This document shows positions 8,268 through 16,042 of a stretch of 64,000 nucleotides of DNA, piece by piece. The first letter of the stretch is position 1; every line of letters begins with the position of its first letter. The notes under the pieces were generated by a model that did no database searches, had not been told where the DNA came from, and was given only the letters and a program-made list of their open reading frames with translations. The DNA comes from Rubrobacter xylanophilus DSM 9941 (GTDB lineage: Bacteria; Actinomycetota; Rubrobacteria; Rubrobacterales; Rubrobacteraceae), in assembly GCF_000014185.1 (NCBI RefSeq), contig NC_008148.1:1344001-1408000 (forward strand), written 5' to 3'. The position numbers and the translations under genes were made by a program.

Positions 8268-9968
8268 TCAGGTGGCGCGGCGCTGCCAGTCCGGGACGGT
8301 CACCGCCCCCTCGGAGGCCGAGGAGACGAGGGCGGCGTACTTGGCCATCACCCCGAGCCTGAAGCGCGGCTCGGGCTCCCGCCAGTTCTCCAGGCGCCTC
8401 CGCAGCTCCTCGCCGGTGAGCGCCACGCTCAGCGTCCTGCCGGTGACGTCGATCGTGATGCGGTCCCCGTCGCGCAGGGCGGCTATGGGGCCGCCGCGGG
8501 CCGCCTCCGGGGCGACGTGGCCCACCATGAGCCCGCGGGTGGCCCCTGAGAAGCGCCCGTCGGTTAGCAGCGCCACGCTCTCGCCGAGCCCCTGGCCCAC
8601 CAGCGCGGCGGTCACCCCCAGCATCTCGCGCATCCCGGGGCCGCCGCGCGGCCCCTCGTAGCGGATCACCACCACGTCGCCCGCCGAGATCCGGCCGGCC
8701 TGGACCGCCTCCATCGCCTGCTCCTCGGAGTCGAAGACGCGCGCCGGACCCTCGTGGCGGCGGCGGGTGTAGCCCGCGACCTTCACCACGCAGCCCTCGG
8801 GGGCCAGGTTGCCCTTGAGGATCACCAGGCCGCCGCTCTCGCTGAGGGACCTCTCGGCGGAGAGGATCACCTCCTGCCCCGGGCGCTCCCGCGCGCCCTC
8901 GAACTCCTCGGCCAGGGTGCGCCCGGTGACGGTGGGCTGGGAGCCGTCCACGAGGTTCGCCTCCAGCATCCGCGCGCCCAGCAGCCGGGAGCCCCCTGCG
9001 CGGTCCATGTCCACGGCCGTAAAGCGGCCGCCGGGCTTCAGGTCCGCGATGATGGGGGTGCGGGAGCTGACCCGGTCGAAGTCCTCTATGTCCAGCGGGA
9101 TGCCCGCCTCCTGGGCGAGGGCGAGGAAGTGGAGCACCGCGTTGGTGGAGCCCCCGGTAGCGGCCACGGAGGCGATGGCGTTCTCGAAGGCCGCGCGGCT
9201 CAGGATGTCCGAGGGCTTGAGGTCCCGCTCCAGCAGGCGCATCACCAGCCGGCCCGCCTCCTCGCAGACCGCCTCCTTGCGGCCGTCCAGGGCGGGCGGG
9301 TCGGCGGAGCCCACCGGCGAGAGGCCCAAAAACTGCAGCGCTATGGCCATGGTGTTGGCGGTGTACTGGCCGCCGCAGGCCCCCGCGCCCGGGCAGGCCC
9401 CCTCCTCCAGCTCCCGCAGCTCCTCGTCGCTCATCTTGCCCGCGGCGTGGGCGCCCACCCCCTCGAAGACGTCCTGGATGGTCACGTCGCGGCCCCTGAA
9501 GCGCCCCGGGGCTATGGAGCCGGAGTAGATGACCATGCCGGGGACGTCCAGCCGGGCCAGCGCCATCGCCCCGGCGGGGATGGTCTTGTCGCAGCCGACC
9601 AGGATCACCATGGCGTCGAACATGTGGCCGCGCCCCACCAGCTCGATGGAGTCGGCGATCACCTCGCGCGAGACCAGGGAGGTCTTCATCCCCTGGGTGC
9701 CCATCGTGATCCCGTCGGAGATCGCGATGGTGTTCAGCTCCATGGGGGTGCCCCCGGCCGCCCGGATGCCCTCCTTGACCTTCTCGGCCAGCCGGCGGTG
9801 GTTGTAGTTGCAGGGCATGGTCTCGATCCAGGAGTGGGCCACCCCCACGATGGGCTTCTCGAGGTCCTCCCGAGTGTAGCCCATGCCCAGAAGGTAGGAG
9901 CGGGCGGGGGCCCGGTCCCGCCCCTCGAACATGATGCGGCTCTTGCGCCTGAGGTCCGTGGTCTGCAT
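8268..9968 (-). CDS. ilvD: Dihydroxy-acid dehydratase
   Basis: Fe-S dehydratase converting 2,3-dihydroxy-isovalerate and -methylvalerate to the 2-keto acids for valine, isoleucine and leucine synthesis. The 566-residue protein has the cluster cysteines in [13 protein letters not shown] and [19 protein letters not shown]. It also has the substrate region [12 protein letters not shown] and the C-terminal [12 protein letters not shown] block. The ATG at 9968 has GGGAGGGAAG immediately upstream; the open frame continues far upstream only because stops are rare at this G+C. No other ilv genes are nearby. Confidence 0.96.
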   Translation of the reverse strand: MQTTDLRRKSRIMFEGRDRAPARSYLLGMGYTREDLEKPIVGVAHSWIETMPCNYNHRRLAEKVKEGIRAAGGTPMELNTIAISDGITMGTQGMKTSLVSREVIADSIELVGRGHMFDAMVILVGCDKTIPAGAMALARLDVPGMVIYSGSIAPGRFRGRDVTIQDVFEGVGAHAAGKMSDEELRELEEGACPGAGACGGQYTANTMAIALQFLGLSPVGSADPPALDGRKEAVCEEAGRLVMRLLERDLKPSDILSRAAFENAIASVAATGGSTNAVLHFLALAQEAGIPLDIEDFDRVSSRTPIIADLKPGGRFTAVDMDRAGGSRLLGARMLEANLVDGSQPTVTGRTLAEEFEGARERPGQEVILSAERSLSESGGLVILKGNLAPEGCVVKVAGYTRRRHEGPARVFDSEEQAMEAVQAGRISAGDVVVIRYEGPRGGPGMREMLGVTAALVGQGLGESVALLTDGRFSGATRGLMVGHVAPEAARGGPIAALRDGDRITIDVTGRTLSVALTGEELRRRLENWREPEPRFRLGVMAKYAALVSSASEGAVTVPDWQRRAT

Positions 9969-10026
9969 CTTCCCTCCCGCTCTCATGGTTGAAGGCCCTG
10001 CGCGTTCTCTGGCGCGGCCCCAGAGG

Positions 10027-10036
10027 AGTATAGAAT
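10027..10036. promoter_or_regulatory. Divergent -10 elements, ilvD / VOC gene
   Basis: AGTATAGAAT reads as TATAGA (plus strand, toward 10098) and TATACT (minus strand, toward ilvD), sharing the central TATA. A symmetric, overlapping bidirectional promoter would explain why these divergent genes share one AT-rich patch. No strong -35 was found for either direction. Confidence 0.4.
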
Positions 10037-10097
10037 GGAGCGCGTAGAATCTCACGAGCCAAGGACGTTCGCCTCGCGCAAGGAGGGTGGTGGGACG

Positions 10098-10601
10098 ATG
10101 GAGACGAAGCGCGCGCCGCACCGGGTGGACCCCCGGACCAGGATCGGCCACGTCCACCTGAAGGTCGCCAACATCGAGCGCTCGCTGCGCTTCTACCGGG
10201 ACATCCTGGGCTTCGAGGTCACGCAGTGGTACGGGGAGGAGGCGGTCTTCCTCTCCGCCGGCGGCTACCACCACCACATCGGGCTGAACACCTGGGAGAG
10301 CAAGAACGCCCCTCCCGCCCCGCGCAACGCCGCCGGGCTCTACCACTTCGCCGTTCTCTACCCGGAGCGCCGGGAGCTCGCCCGGGCGCTGCGGTGGCTG
10401 CTCGACGCCGGTTACCCCATCGACGGTGCCTCGGACCACGGGGTCTCCGAGGCGATCTACCTGCGCGACCCGGACGGCAACGGGGTCGAGCTCTACCACG
10501 ACCGCCCTCGGGAGGAGTGGCCCCGCGACGCGGAGGGGAACCTGGCGATGGTGACCCGGCCGCTGGACGTGGCGGGGCTGCTCGCCGAGCTGGAGGGATG
10601 A
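10098..10601 (+). CDS. VOC-superfamily dioxygenase-like protein
   Basis: A 167-residue vicinal oxygen chelate protein similar to catechol 2,3-dioxygenase/CatE-type enzymes. It has two beta-alpha-beta-beta-beta modules with candidate metal ligands His in [14 protein letters not shown], His in the [10 protein letters not shown] strand, and Glu in [11 protein letters not shown]. The [12 protein letters not shown] segment is typical of this subgroup. The true substrate is unknown. ATG 10098 is preceded by AAGGAGG 11 nt away; an in-frame ATG at 10035 sits on the -10 element and is unlikely. Confidence 0.85.
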   Translation: METKRAPHRVDPRTRIGHVHLKVANIERSLRFYRDILGFEVTQWYGEEAVFLSAGGYHHHIGLNTWESKNAPPAPRNAAGLYHFAVLYPERRELARALRWLLDAGYPIDGASDHGVSEAIYLRDPDGNGVELYHDRPREEWPRDAEGNLAMVTRPLDVAGLLAELEG

Positions 10602-10627
10602 GGCCGGGAGATCGCGCCGAGGCGCGT

Positions 10628-10633
10628 TAGAAT
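10628..10633 (+). promoter_or_regulatory. -10 element for leaderless DUF2905 gene
   Basis: TAGAAT ends 7 nt before the GTG at 10641 with no ribosome binding site between them, so transcription is expected to start at or next to the start codon. Confidence 0.45.
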
Positions 10634-10640
10634 CTTGGCC

Positions 10641-10859
10641 GTGGGACTCGAAGGCATAGGCAGGCTGCTCATCGGGGCGGCGGTGGTGCTGCTCGTCCTC
10701 GGGGTGCTCTTTCTGCTGCTCGGGCGCTTCGGGCTCGACCGGCTGCCCGGCGACATCGTCATCCGCAGGGGGAACTTCACGCTCTACTTCCCGATAGGGC
10801 TGATGATCCTGCTCTCCATCCTGGGCACGATAATCCTCAACCTGCTCTTCCGGCGCTAG
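10641..10859 (+). CDS. DUF2905 small membrane protein
   Basis: A 72-residue protein with two transmembrane helices ([19 protein letters not shown] and [20 protein letters not shown]) flanking a conserved loop [17 protein letters not shown], the mark of DUF2905. Function is unknown, but the family commonly sits beside queA and ruvB in bacteria, as it does here. GTG 10641 is favoured because it lies 7 nt after TAGAAT; TTG 10635 would add two residues. Confidence 0.88.
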   Translation: MGLEGIGRLLIGAAVVLLVLGVLFLLLGRFGLDRLPGDIVIRRGNFTLYFPIGLMILLSILGTIILNLLFRR

Positions 10860-10865
10860 AGAGGG

Positions 10866-11870
10866 ATGCGGACGGACGAGCTGGACTACGAGCTGCCTCA
10901 GGAGCTCATCGCGCAGCGCCCCGCCGAGCCGCGGGACGCCTCCCGGCTGATGGTGGTCGACGTTCCCTCCCGGGGGATCTCGCACCACGTCTTCCGGGAG
11001 CTGCCGCGCTTCTTGGGCCCCGGGGACGTGCTGGTGCTCAACGAGACGAAGGTGATCCCGGCGCGCCTCTTCGCCTCCCGCCCCGGCGGCGGCGAGGTGG
11101 AGCTGCTGTTCCTGGGCGAGCGCGGCGGGGCGTGGGAGGCCCTGGCGCGCCCGAGCCGGCGCCTGCGGCCGGGGATGCCCCTCTCCGCCGGGGAGGGCGA
11201 GCGGCTCGAGGTGGTGGAGGAGCTCGGGGAGGGGCGCTGGCTTGTGCGGGGGCGGGACGTCCCCGGGCTCCTGGAGCGGGCCGGGAGGATGCCGCTGCCC
11301 CCCTACATCGAGCCCACCCCGGAGGCGGAGGCCTCCTACCAGACGGTCTACGCCCGCACCCCCGGCTCCGCCGCGGCCCCGACCGCCGGCTTCCACTTCA
11401 CCGGGCGGGTGCTGCGCGGGGTGGAGGAGGCCGGGGCCCGCATAGCCCGTGTCGTCCTGCACGTGGGCCTTGGGACCTTCGCCCCCGTGCGGGAGGAGCG
11501 GCTGGAGGACCACCGGATGCACCGGGAGTACTACGCGGTGCCGGAGGAGACCGCCCGGGCCGTGGAGGAGGCGGAGAGGGTCGTCGCCGTGGGCACGACC
11601 GTGGTCCGCACGCTGGAGAGCTGGGCGCGCAGCGGTGTCCGCGAGGGGGAGTCCGAGCTCTTCATCTACCCCGGCTACGAGTGGCGGGCGGTGGACGCCC
11701 TGATCACGAACTTCCACCTCCCGCGCTCCACGCTGCTGGCGCTGGTGATGAGCTTCGCCGGCAGGGAGCTGGTGCGCGAGGCCTACGAGGTGGCGGTGAG
11801 GGAGCGCTACCGCTTCTACTCGTTCGGGGACGCCATGCTGCTCCTGGGGGGCGGGAGGAGCCTGCGGTAG
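10866..11870 (+). CDS. queA: S-adenosylmethionine:tRNA ribosyltransferase-isomerase
   Basis: Transfers and isomerises the ribosyl group of SAM onto preQ1 in tRNA to give epoxyqueuosine. Signature stretches are [52 protein letters not shown] and the C-terminal [12 protein letters not shown]. Length is 334 aa, as expected. It starts 6 bp after DUF2905 and is followed by tgt, so the window carries the insertion and ribosylation steps of queuosine synthesis. Confidence 0.97.
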   Translation: MRTDELDYELPQELIAQRPAEPRDASRLMVVDVPSRGISHHVFRELPRFLGPGDVLVLNETKVIPARLFASRPGGGEVELLFLGERGGAWEALARPSRRLRPGMPLSAGEGERLEVVEELGEGRWLVRGRDVPGLLERAGRMPLPPYIEPTPEAEASYQTVYARTPGSAAAPTAGFHFTGRVLRGVEEAGARIARVVLHVGLGTFAPVREERLEDHRMHREYYAVPEETARAVEEAERVVAVGTTVVRTLESWARSGVREGESELFIYPGYEWRAVDALITNFHLPRSTLLALVMSFAGRELVREAYEVAVRERYRFYSFGDAMLLLGGGRSLR

Positions 11871-11890
11871 GCCCGCCCGTCTCCATAGAG

Positions 11891-12988
11891 GTGGAGGCGG
11901 TCTGCGGGGCGGCGCGCGCCGGGCTTCTGCGCACGCCGCACGGCGCGGTGGAGACCCCCACCTTCATGCCGGTGGGGACGAAGGGGGCGGTCAAGGGGCT
12001 CTCGCCGCGGGACCTCGCGGAGATCGGGGCGGGCATCGTCCTCGGCAACACCTACCACCTCTACCTGCGGCCCGGCGCGGAGGTCGTCCGGGAGGCGGGG
12101 GGGCTGCACGAGTTCACCGGCTGGAGCGGCCCGATGCTCACCGACTCGGGCGGCTACCAGGTCTTCTCGCTGGCCAGGATCCGGCGCCTCTCCGAGGAGG
12201 GGGTGCGGTTCACCTCGGTCTACGACGGCTCGGTGCACGCCTTCACCCCGGAGCTCGCCGTGCGGGTGCAGGAGGCCCTGGGGGCGGACGTGGCGATGGT
12301 GCTGGACGAGTGCCCCCCGGCCGAGGCCGACCGCGCCTACCACGTGTCCTCGCTGCGCCGGACGGCGCGGTGGGCGGCTCGCTGCAAGAAGGCCCACTCC
12401 CGCCCCGACCAGGCGCTCTTCGGGATCGTCCAGGGCGGGCTGTACCCGGACCTGCGGGAGGAGAGCCTCCGCAGGACGCTGGAGCTGGACTTCGACGGGT
12501 ACGCGGTGGGCGGGCTCTCCGTCGGCGAGCCGCGGGAGCGGATGCTGGAGATCCTCTCCCTGCTCACCCCCAGGCTCCCGGAGGACAGGCCCCGGTACTT
12601 CATGGGGATCGGGGACCCGGTCGGGATCCTCGAGGTCATCGCGCTCGGGGTGGACATGTTCGACTGCGTGCTCCCCACGCGCCTCGCCCGGCACGGCACC
12701 GCCCTGACCTCGGAGGGGAGGCTGAACCTGAAGAACGCCCGCTACCGCCGGGACTTCGGCCCCCTCGACCCGGGGTGCCCCTGCGAGGCGTGCGCGGGCT
12801 TCAGCCGCGCCTACCTCGCCCACCTGCTGCGGGAGAACGAGCTGCTCGGGCACCGGCTGGTGAGCCTGCACAACGTGCGCTTCGTGACCGAGCTCTGCCG
12901 CAGCGCCCGGCGGGAGATCCTCGCCGGCACCTACGCGGCGTGGATGCGCGGCTGGATCTCCCGTTACACCGCCGCTAGAAGCGGGTGA
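11891..12988 (+). CDS. tgt: tRNA-guanine transglycosylase
   Basis: Exchanges guanine 34 for preQ1 in tRNAs with GUN anticodons. The catalytic aspartates are seen in MVLDECPPA and in the nucleophile region [18 protein letters not shown]. The zinc site is CPCEACAGF plus a His ~26 residues later (ELLGHRL). About 365 aa, normal for the family. The start is uncertain: GTG 11891 is the first canonical codon before the conserved [16 protein letters not shown], but it leaves only ~6 preceding residues and has no good ribosome binding site. A non-canonical ATA at 11885 is a rival. Confidence 0.95.
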   Translation: MEAVCGAARAGLLRTPHGAVETPTFMPVGTKGAVKGLSPRDLAEIGAGIVLGNTYHLYLRPGAEVVREAGGLHEFTGWSGPMLTDSGGYQVFSLARIRRLSEEGVRFTSVYDGSVHAFTPELAVRVQEALGADVAMVLDECPPAEADRAYHVSSLRRTARWAARCKKAHSRPDQALFGIVQGGLYPDLREESLRRTLELDFDGYAVGGLSVGEPRERMLEILSLLTPRLPEDRPRYFMGIGDPVGILEVIALGVDMFDCVLPTRLARHGTALTSEGRLNLKNARYRRDFGPLDPGCPCEACAGFSRAYLAHLLRENELLGHRLVSLHNVRFVTELCRSARREILAGTYAAWMRGWISRYTAARSG

Positions 12989-14087
12989 GCCCCGCGAGCC
13001 CGCCGAGCTCGCTCCTCAGCCTCTCGGCGTTCTCCCCGCGGGCGAACTCCAGCCGGGCGTTCCGGGAGGCCGCAAGGTCCAGCAACGCGTCCGCCGCCCG
13101 GCGGCTGCGGGTGCTCCCCCCGCAGTAGGGGCACCTGCCGTCGCTCTCCTCCCGGGGGACGGCGAGCGAGCACCCGTCGCACCACGCCACCTCGCCCGAG
13201 AAGGGCCAGGGGACGATGAGCGCGTACACCCTCCCCTCCGAGAGCGCCTCCAGCGTTCTCCGGCGCCCGTAGACCCCCCGCTCGCGCGCCTCGTCGAGCA
13301 GCCGGCGCTCCTCTTCCCGCTCCAGCCGCTCCTCCATCTCGGAGACCCGCCGGAGCACCTCCGCCTCGGAGGCCCCGGTGGGCAGGTGCGCCCTCCCGCC
13401 CACCAGCCGCGCGGTGTCCTGGGGAAGCGCCTCGGCGAAGGCCGCGGTACGCTCCTCCGGACCCGCCAGGATCAGGCGCTTCACCCCGAAACGGGAGACG
13501 AGGCGCCGGATCTCCTCGGCCAGCTCCTTGTAGAAGCGCCTGGTCTGGGCCTCGACGCGGCGTTCGAACAAATCCTGTGCCATCCCGCCCTGCGGGTTGG
13601 CCGAGGAGGGGGAGATGGTGACCTCCCGCCAGCCGGCGGTGTCGAAGACGTTGGCCGCGCCGAGCTCCTCCTCGATCTGCCCGAGCGAGGTCACGAAGAA
13701 ACGGAACCGCTTGGCGTCTACGAGGACTATCCCCGTGGGCTGGTACTCGTCGATGGCGAGCTGGAGCGGCGCGAGGTGCGGCTCGCCCCACAGGATCTCC
13801 TCCGGCATCTCGGTCTGCAGGAGGAGCGTCTCGATCTTTCCGTCCTGCGAGGCGAAGAGCACGAGCGTCCTGCCCGGCCGCTGCAGACCCTCCACGTGCC
13901 GCAACGCGGCCTCGGCCAGCGCCCTGGGAACCCCAAGCTCTTTCAGGGCGTCCTTGAGGCGCAGCACGTACGCCTTGTTGCGGTTCTCCGGGTCCGCAGG
14001 GTTGGTGTTCAGGTAGGCGGAGAGCACCGGCTCCTCAAACCCTTCGACGCGGTGCTTTAGCCCCTGCAGCTCTTCGAGGTTCAGCAT
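12975..14087 (-). CDS. Bacterial eRF1-like (baeRF/VLRF1-type) protein
   Basis: A 370-residue protein resembling the bacterial archaeo-eukaryotic release factor families, thought to act in ribosome rescue or peptidyl-tRNA hydrolysis. An N-terminal domain (LSAYLNTNPADPENRNKAY) leads to a central eRF1-like domain. There NPQGGMAQDLFERRVEAQTR (GGMAQ at residues 167-171) occupies the place of the catalytic GGQ loop. A zinc ribbon (CDGCS then CPYC) lies near residue 320. A long charged helix (EMEERLEREEERRLLDEARE) precedes the ribbon. The ATG at 14087 has AGGAGGAGGAGGG upstream. The 3' end overlaps tgt convergently by 14 bp. Family assignment is good; activity is inferred. Confidence 0.75.
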   Translation of the reverse strand: MLNLEELQGLKHRVEGFEEPVLSAYLNTNPADPENRNKAYVLRLKDALKELGVPRALAEAALRHVEGLQRPGRTLVLFASQDGKIETLLLQTEMPEEILWGEPHLAPLQLAIDEYQPTGIVLVDAKRFRFFVTSLGQIEEELGAANVFDTAGWREVTISPSSANPQGGMAQDLFERRVEAQTRRFYKELAEEIRRLVSRFGVKRLILAGPEERTAAFAEALPQDTARLVGGRAHLPTGASEAEVLRRVSEMEERLEREEERRLLDEARERGVYGRRRTLEALSEGRVYALIVPWPFSGEVAWCDGCSLAVPREESDGRCPYCGGSTRSRRAADALLDLAASRNARLEFARGENAERLRSELGGLAGLTRF

Positions 14088-14185
14088 GCGACACCCTCCT
14101 CCTCCTGGAGCTCCGACGGGCGCCCTCGCAAAAGCGGCGCCCTGCACAAAGGATAACCCTCCCGGGTTTCTCAAAATACGGGGGA

Positions 14186-14235
14186 GGGCGCCCCGCCGTC
14201 GTCTGGAGGGGGGATTGCCGAAGGGCGGGGCGCCC
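14186..14235. repeat. Inverted repeat in the 281-bp gap between crp and the eRF1-like gene
   Basis: Perfect 12-bp arms GGGCGCCCCGCC (14186-14197) and GGCGGGGCGCCC (14224-14235) separated by 26 nt. On the minus strand it lies downstream of the crp-like gene and upstream of the eRF1-like start, with a short T-run (TATTTT) about 8 nt beyond the stem. It could be a weak terminator, an attenuator or a leader hairpin. Nothing else recognisable was seen in this gap (14088-14368). Confidence 0.5.
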
Positions 14236-14368
14236 GCAGTTGGCGGCTCCGGGGTGCCCGCCCGCCGGAAGGGGCGGCCGATCCCCGACACGATGAGCCA
14301 GCGCACTGGGAATTATCCGGGCCCCCGGCTCCGCCTTCAGCGTCCGGAGATACCCGCGGACCCGGCCC

Positions 14369-15085
14369 TCATGTATCCTCGGACACATATCCCGCCAGCT
14401 TCTTCAGCAGCCCGAGATCCCGCACCAGCAGCCGCCGGTCGGAGACCGCCACCGCCCCGCTCTTCTGCAGCCTCCCGAGGGCCTTGGTCACCGCCTCGCG
14501 GTTGGCCCCGATCATGGAGCCCAGCTGCCGGTGGGTGTAGCGGAAGGGTATCCTGTAGCCCTCCTGGGTCACCACGCCCTCCTCCTCGGCGAGGCGCGCG
14601 AGCAGCGCGGCGAGCCGCCCGGCCACGTCCCGCCCGGCCATCTCGGCCAGCCGCTCCTCCCGGTCCCGCAGCCGCCGGCTGAGCAGGGTGATGAGCCTGA
14701 TGCCGACCTCGGGGTGCTCCCGGATCAGACGCCTGAGATCCTCCTTGCCGAGCACGGAGACCTCCGCCGGCTCGAGCGCCTCGGCGTAGGCCCCCTGACG
14801 GCCGACACCCCCGGTGAGCGACATCTCCCCGAACACGGTCCCCGGTCCCACCACCGCCAGCGTGAACTCCCGCCCGCCCACGGGCTTGTAGAGGCGTACC
14901 CTCCCCTCGTGCAGGAGAAAGAGCCTGTCCGCAGGGTCCCCCGGCGCGTAGCACAGCTCGCCCCGCTCCAGCCGGAACACCGGCAGGCGCCAGTTCAGCC
15001 GCTCTATCTCCTCAAGCGGCAGCGGCTCCAGAATGTCCACGTGTGAGAGCCGGCGAGCCCGCTCTTCCCAGCGCCCGGGACGCAA
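14369..15085 (-). CDS. Crp/Fnr-family transcriptional regulator
   Basis: A 238-residue regulator with an N-terminal cyclic-nucleotide-binding beta roll (about 20-130; ELCYAPGDPADRLFLLHEGR, VVGPGTVFGEMSLTGG), a long dimer helix, and a C-terminal winged helix (YTHRQLGSMIGANREAVTKA, about 180-210). The CNB core lacks the full PRSAT-type cAMP pocket, and no Fnr-type N-terminal cysteine cluster is present, so the effector is unknown. The start is uncertain: TTG 15085 has GGGTAGGG upstream; a GTG about 17 codons later (VDILEPL) is the alternative. Confidence 0.9.
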   Translation of the reverse strand: MRPGRWEERARRLSHVDILEPLPLEEIERLNWRLPVFRLERGELCYAPGDPADRLFLLHEGRVRLYKPVGGREFTLAVVGPGTVFGEMSLTGGVGRQGAYAEALEPAEVSVLGKEDLRRLIREHPEVGIRLITLLSRRLRDREERLAEMAGRDVAGRLAALLARLAEEEGVVTQEGYRIPFRYTHRQLGSMIGANREAVTKALGRLQKSGAVAVSDRRLLVRDLGLLKKLAGYVSEDT

Positions 15086-15233
15086 GAAACCCTACCCCGC
15101 CACGCCCCACGCGAACCCGCCGCCCGCGCAGACCTCGTCACCCAGCAACGGCCCCCTCTCTCACGCTCTCCTAAAGCCTCATCGTAACCCATAGCCTCCC
15201 CGGCTTCCGCATATCTCTTCTTGTCTTTTTGGG

Positions 15234-15263
15234 ATTCTAGTTTATTAAATATATCTACTTCAA
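15234..15263 (-). promoter_or_regulatory. Candidate promoter of the crp-like gene
   Basis: On the minus strand, -35 TTGAAG (15263-15258) and -10 TAGAAT (15239-15234) are spaced by 18 bp. The implied leader is about 140 nt. The region 15215-15280 is strikingly AT-rich against this genome. Confidence 0.4.
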
Positions 15264-15273
15264 GTAGTCTACT
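15255..15273. promoter_or_regulatory. Two overlapping palindromes upstream of the phosphoesterase-like gene
   Basis: CTACTTCAAGTAG (15255-15267, 6-bp arms around one base) and AGTAGTCTACT (15263-15273, 5-bp arms around one base) overlap in the AT-rich divergent region, covering the putative crp -35. This looks like an operator; the regulator is unknown. Confidence 0.4.
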
Positions 15274-15293
15274 AGTTCAAAGGAGGTGAGAGG

Positions 15294-15983
15294 ATGCGCA
15301 AGCGGGTTGAGAGGGTTGTTGCCGCCTCCGGCGTGAGGGGCGACGTAGAGCGGGTGGAGAGGTTGCTCGGCGCTGCGAGGGAGCGTCACGGGGCGGATGC
15401 GGTGGTGCTTCTCGGCGATCTCAGCGCGCGCGGGGAGGCCGAGGAGTACGCCGGCCTTCTGCGGGCTCTGGGCGAGGCCAACCTGCCGGCGTTCTACGTT
15501 CCGGGGCCGGGGGACGCTCCCCTCGGGGGGTATCTCAGGGAGGCCTACAACGCGGAGGTGGTCTTCCCGTTCCTGCACGGTGTGCACGGGAGCTTCGCCT
15601 TCGGTCCGGGCTACGTGCTGTTTGCCGGGATGGGCGGCGAGGTGGTGGACGGGGCGCGGCCGGAGCGCGAGGAGGAGCGGCGGCTGCGCTACCCGGCCTG
15701 GGAGGCGGAGTACCGGCTCAAGGTGCTCCACGAGCTCAGGGACTACCGGCGGGTCTTTCTGCTCGGGACGCCGCCGGCGCACAAGGGCTTCGGGGAGGCC
15801 GGCAGCCAGACGCTCGCCGAGCTGGTGAAGACCCACTCGCCGCGGGTGGTGTTCGTGGGGGGTGCGGAGCATATCCGGGAGGAGCTCGGCAGCTCGCTCG
15901 TGGTCTCGCCCGGGGCGCTTTCTGAGGGGCGGTATGCCGTGGTCGGGATCTCGGGCCGGGAGGTCGAGCCGCAGCGGCTCTGA
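15294..15983 (+). CDS. Degenerate metallophosphoesterase-like protein
   Basis: A 229-residue protein with the calcineurin-like fold of YfcE-type phosphodiesterases. The metal ligands appear eroded. The first D-x-H site reads VAASGVRGDV, GDL is kept (VVLLGDLSARG), the GNHD site reads YVPGPGDAP, and the closing GHTH is VFVGGAEHI. It may be a binding or regulatory pseudo-enzyme. The ribosome binding site AAAGGAGGTGA (15279-15289) is a near-perfect complement of the 16S 3' end, 4 nt before the ATG, suggesting high expression. It lies 59 bp before secD. Confidence 0.75.
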   Translation: MRKRVERVVAASGVRGDVERVERLLGAARERHGADAVVLLGDLSARGEAEEYAGLLRALGEANLPAFYVPGPGDAPLGGYLREAYNAEVVFPFLHGVHGSFAFGPGYVLFAGMGGEVVDGARPEREEERRLRYPAWEAEYRLKVLHELRDYRRVFLLGTPPAHKGFGEAGSQTLAELVKTHSPRVVFVGGAEHIREELGSSLVVSPGALSEGRYAVVGISGREVEPQRL

Positions 15984-16015
15984 GGGAGGGCCGGGGCGGG
16001 TATGAGGGAGCGGGG

Positions 16016-16040
16016 GCTGGTGCTAGAATCTAGCACCAGC
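16016..16040. promoter_or_regulatory. Perfect 25-bp palindrome at the secD start
   Basis: Arms GCTGGTGCTAGA (16016-16027) and TCTAGCACCAGC (16029-16040) are exact complements around a single A, ending 2 bp before the secD ATG at 16043. The sequence contains an extended -10, TGC-TAGAAT (16021-16029), on the plus strand, so the palindrome covers the promoter. It could be an operator or, if transcribed from further upstream, a hairpin hiding the secD start. Confidence 0.65.
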
Positions 16041-16042
16041 CG

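Noticed and set aside
8268..11717. Long upstream extension of ilvD
   Set aside because: Family length, the ATG at 9968 and the GGGAGGG site before it fix the start; the extension runs through queA on the other strand.
14088..14368. tRNA or other structured RNA gene in the crp / eRF1-like gap
   Set aside because: No cloverleaf, T-loop or CCA-type end could be drawn; only a simple 12-bp inverted repeat is present.
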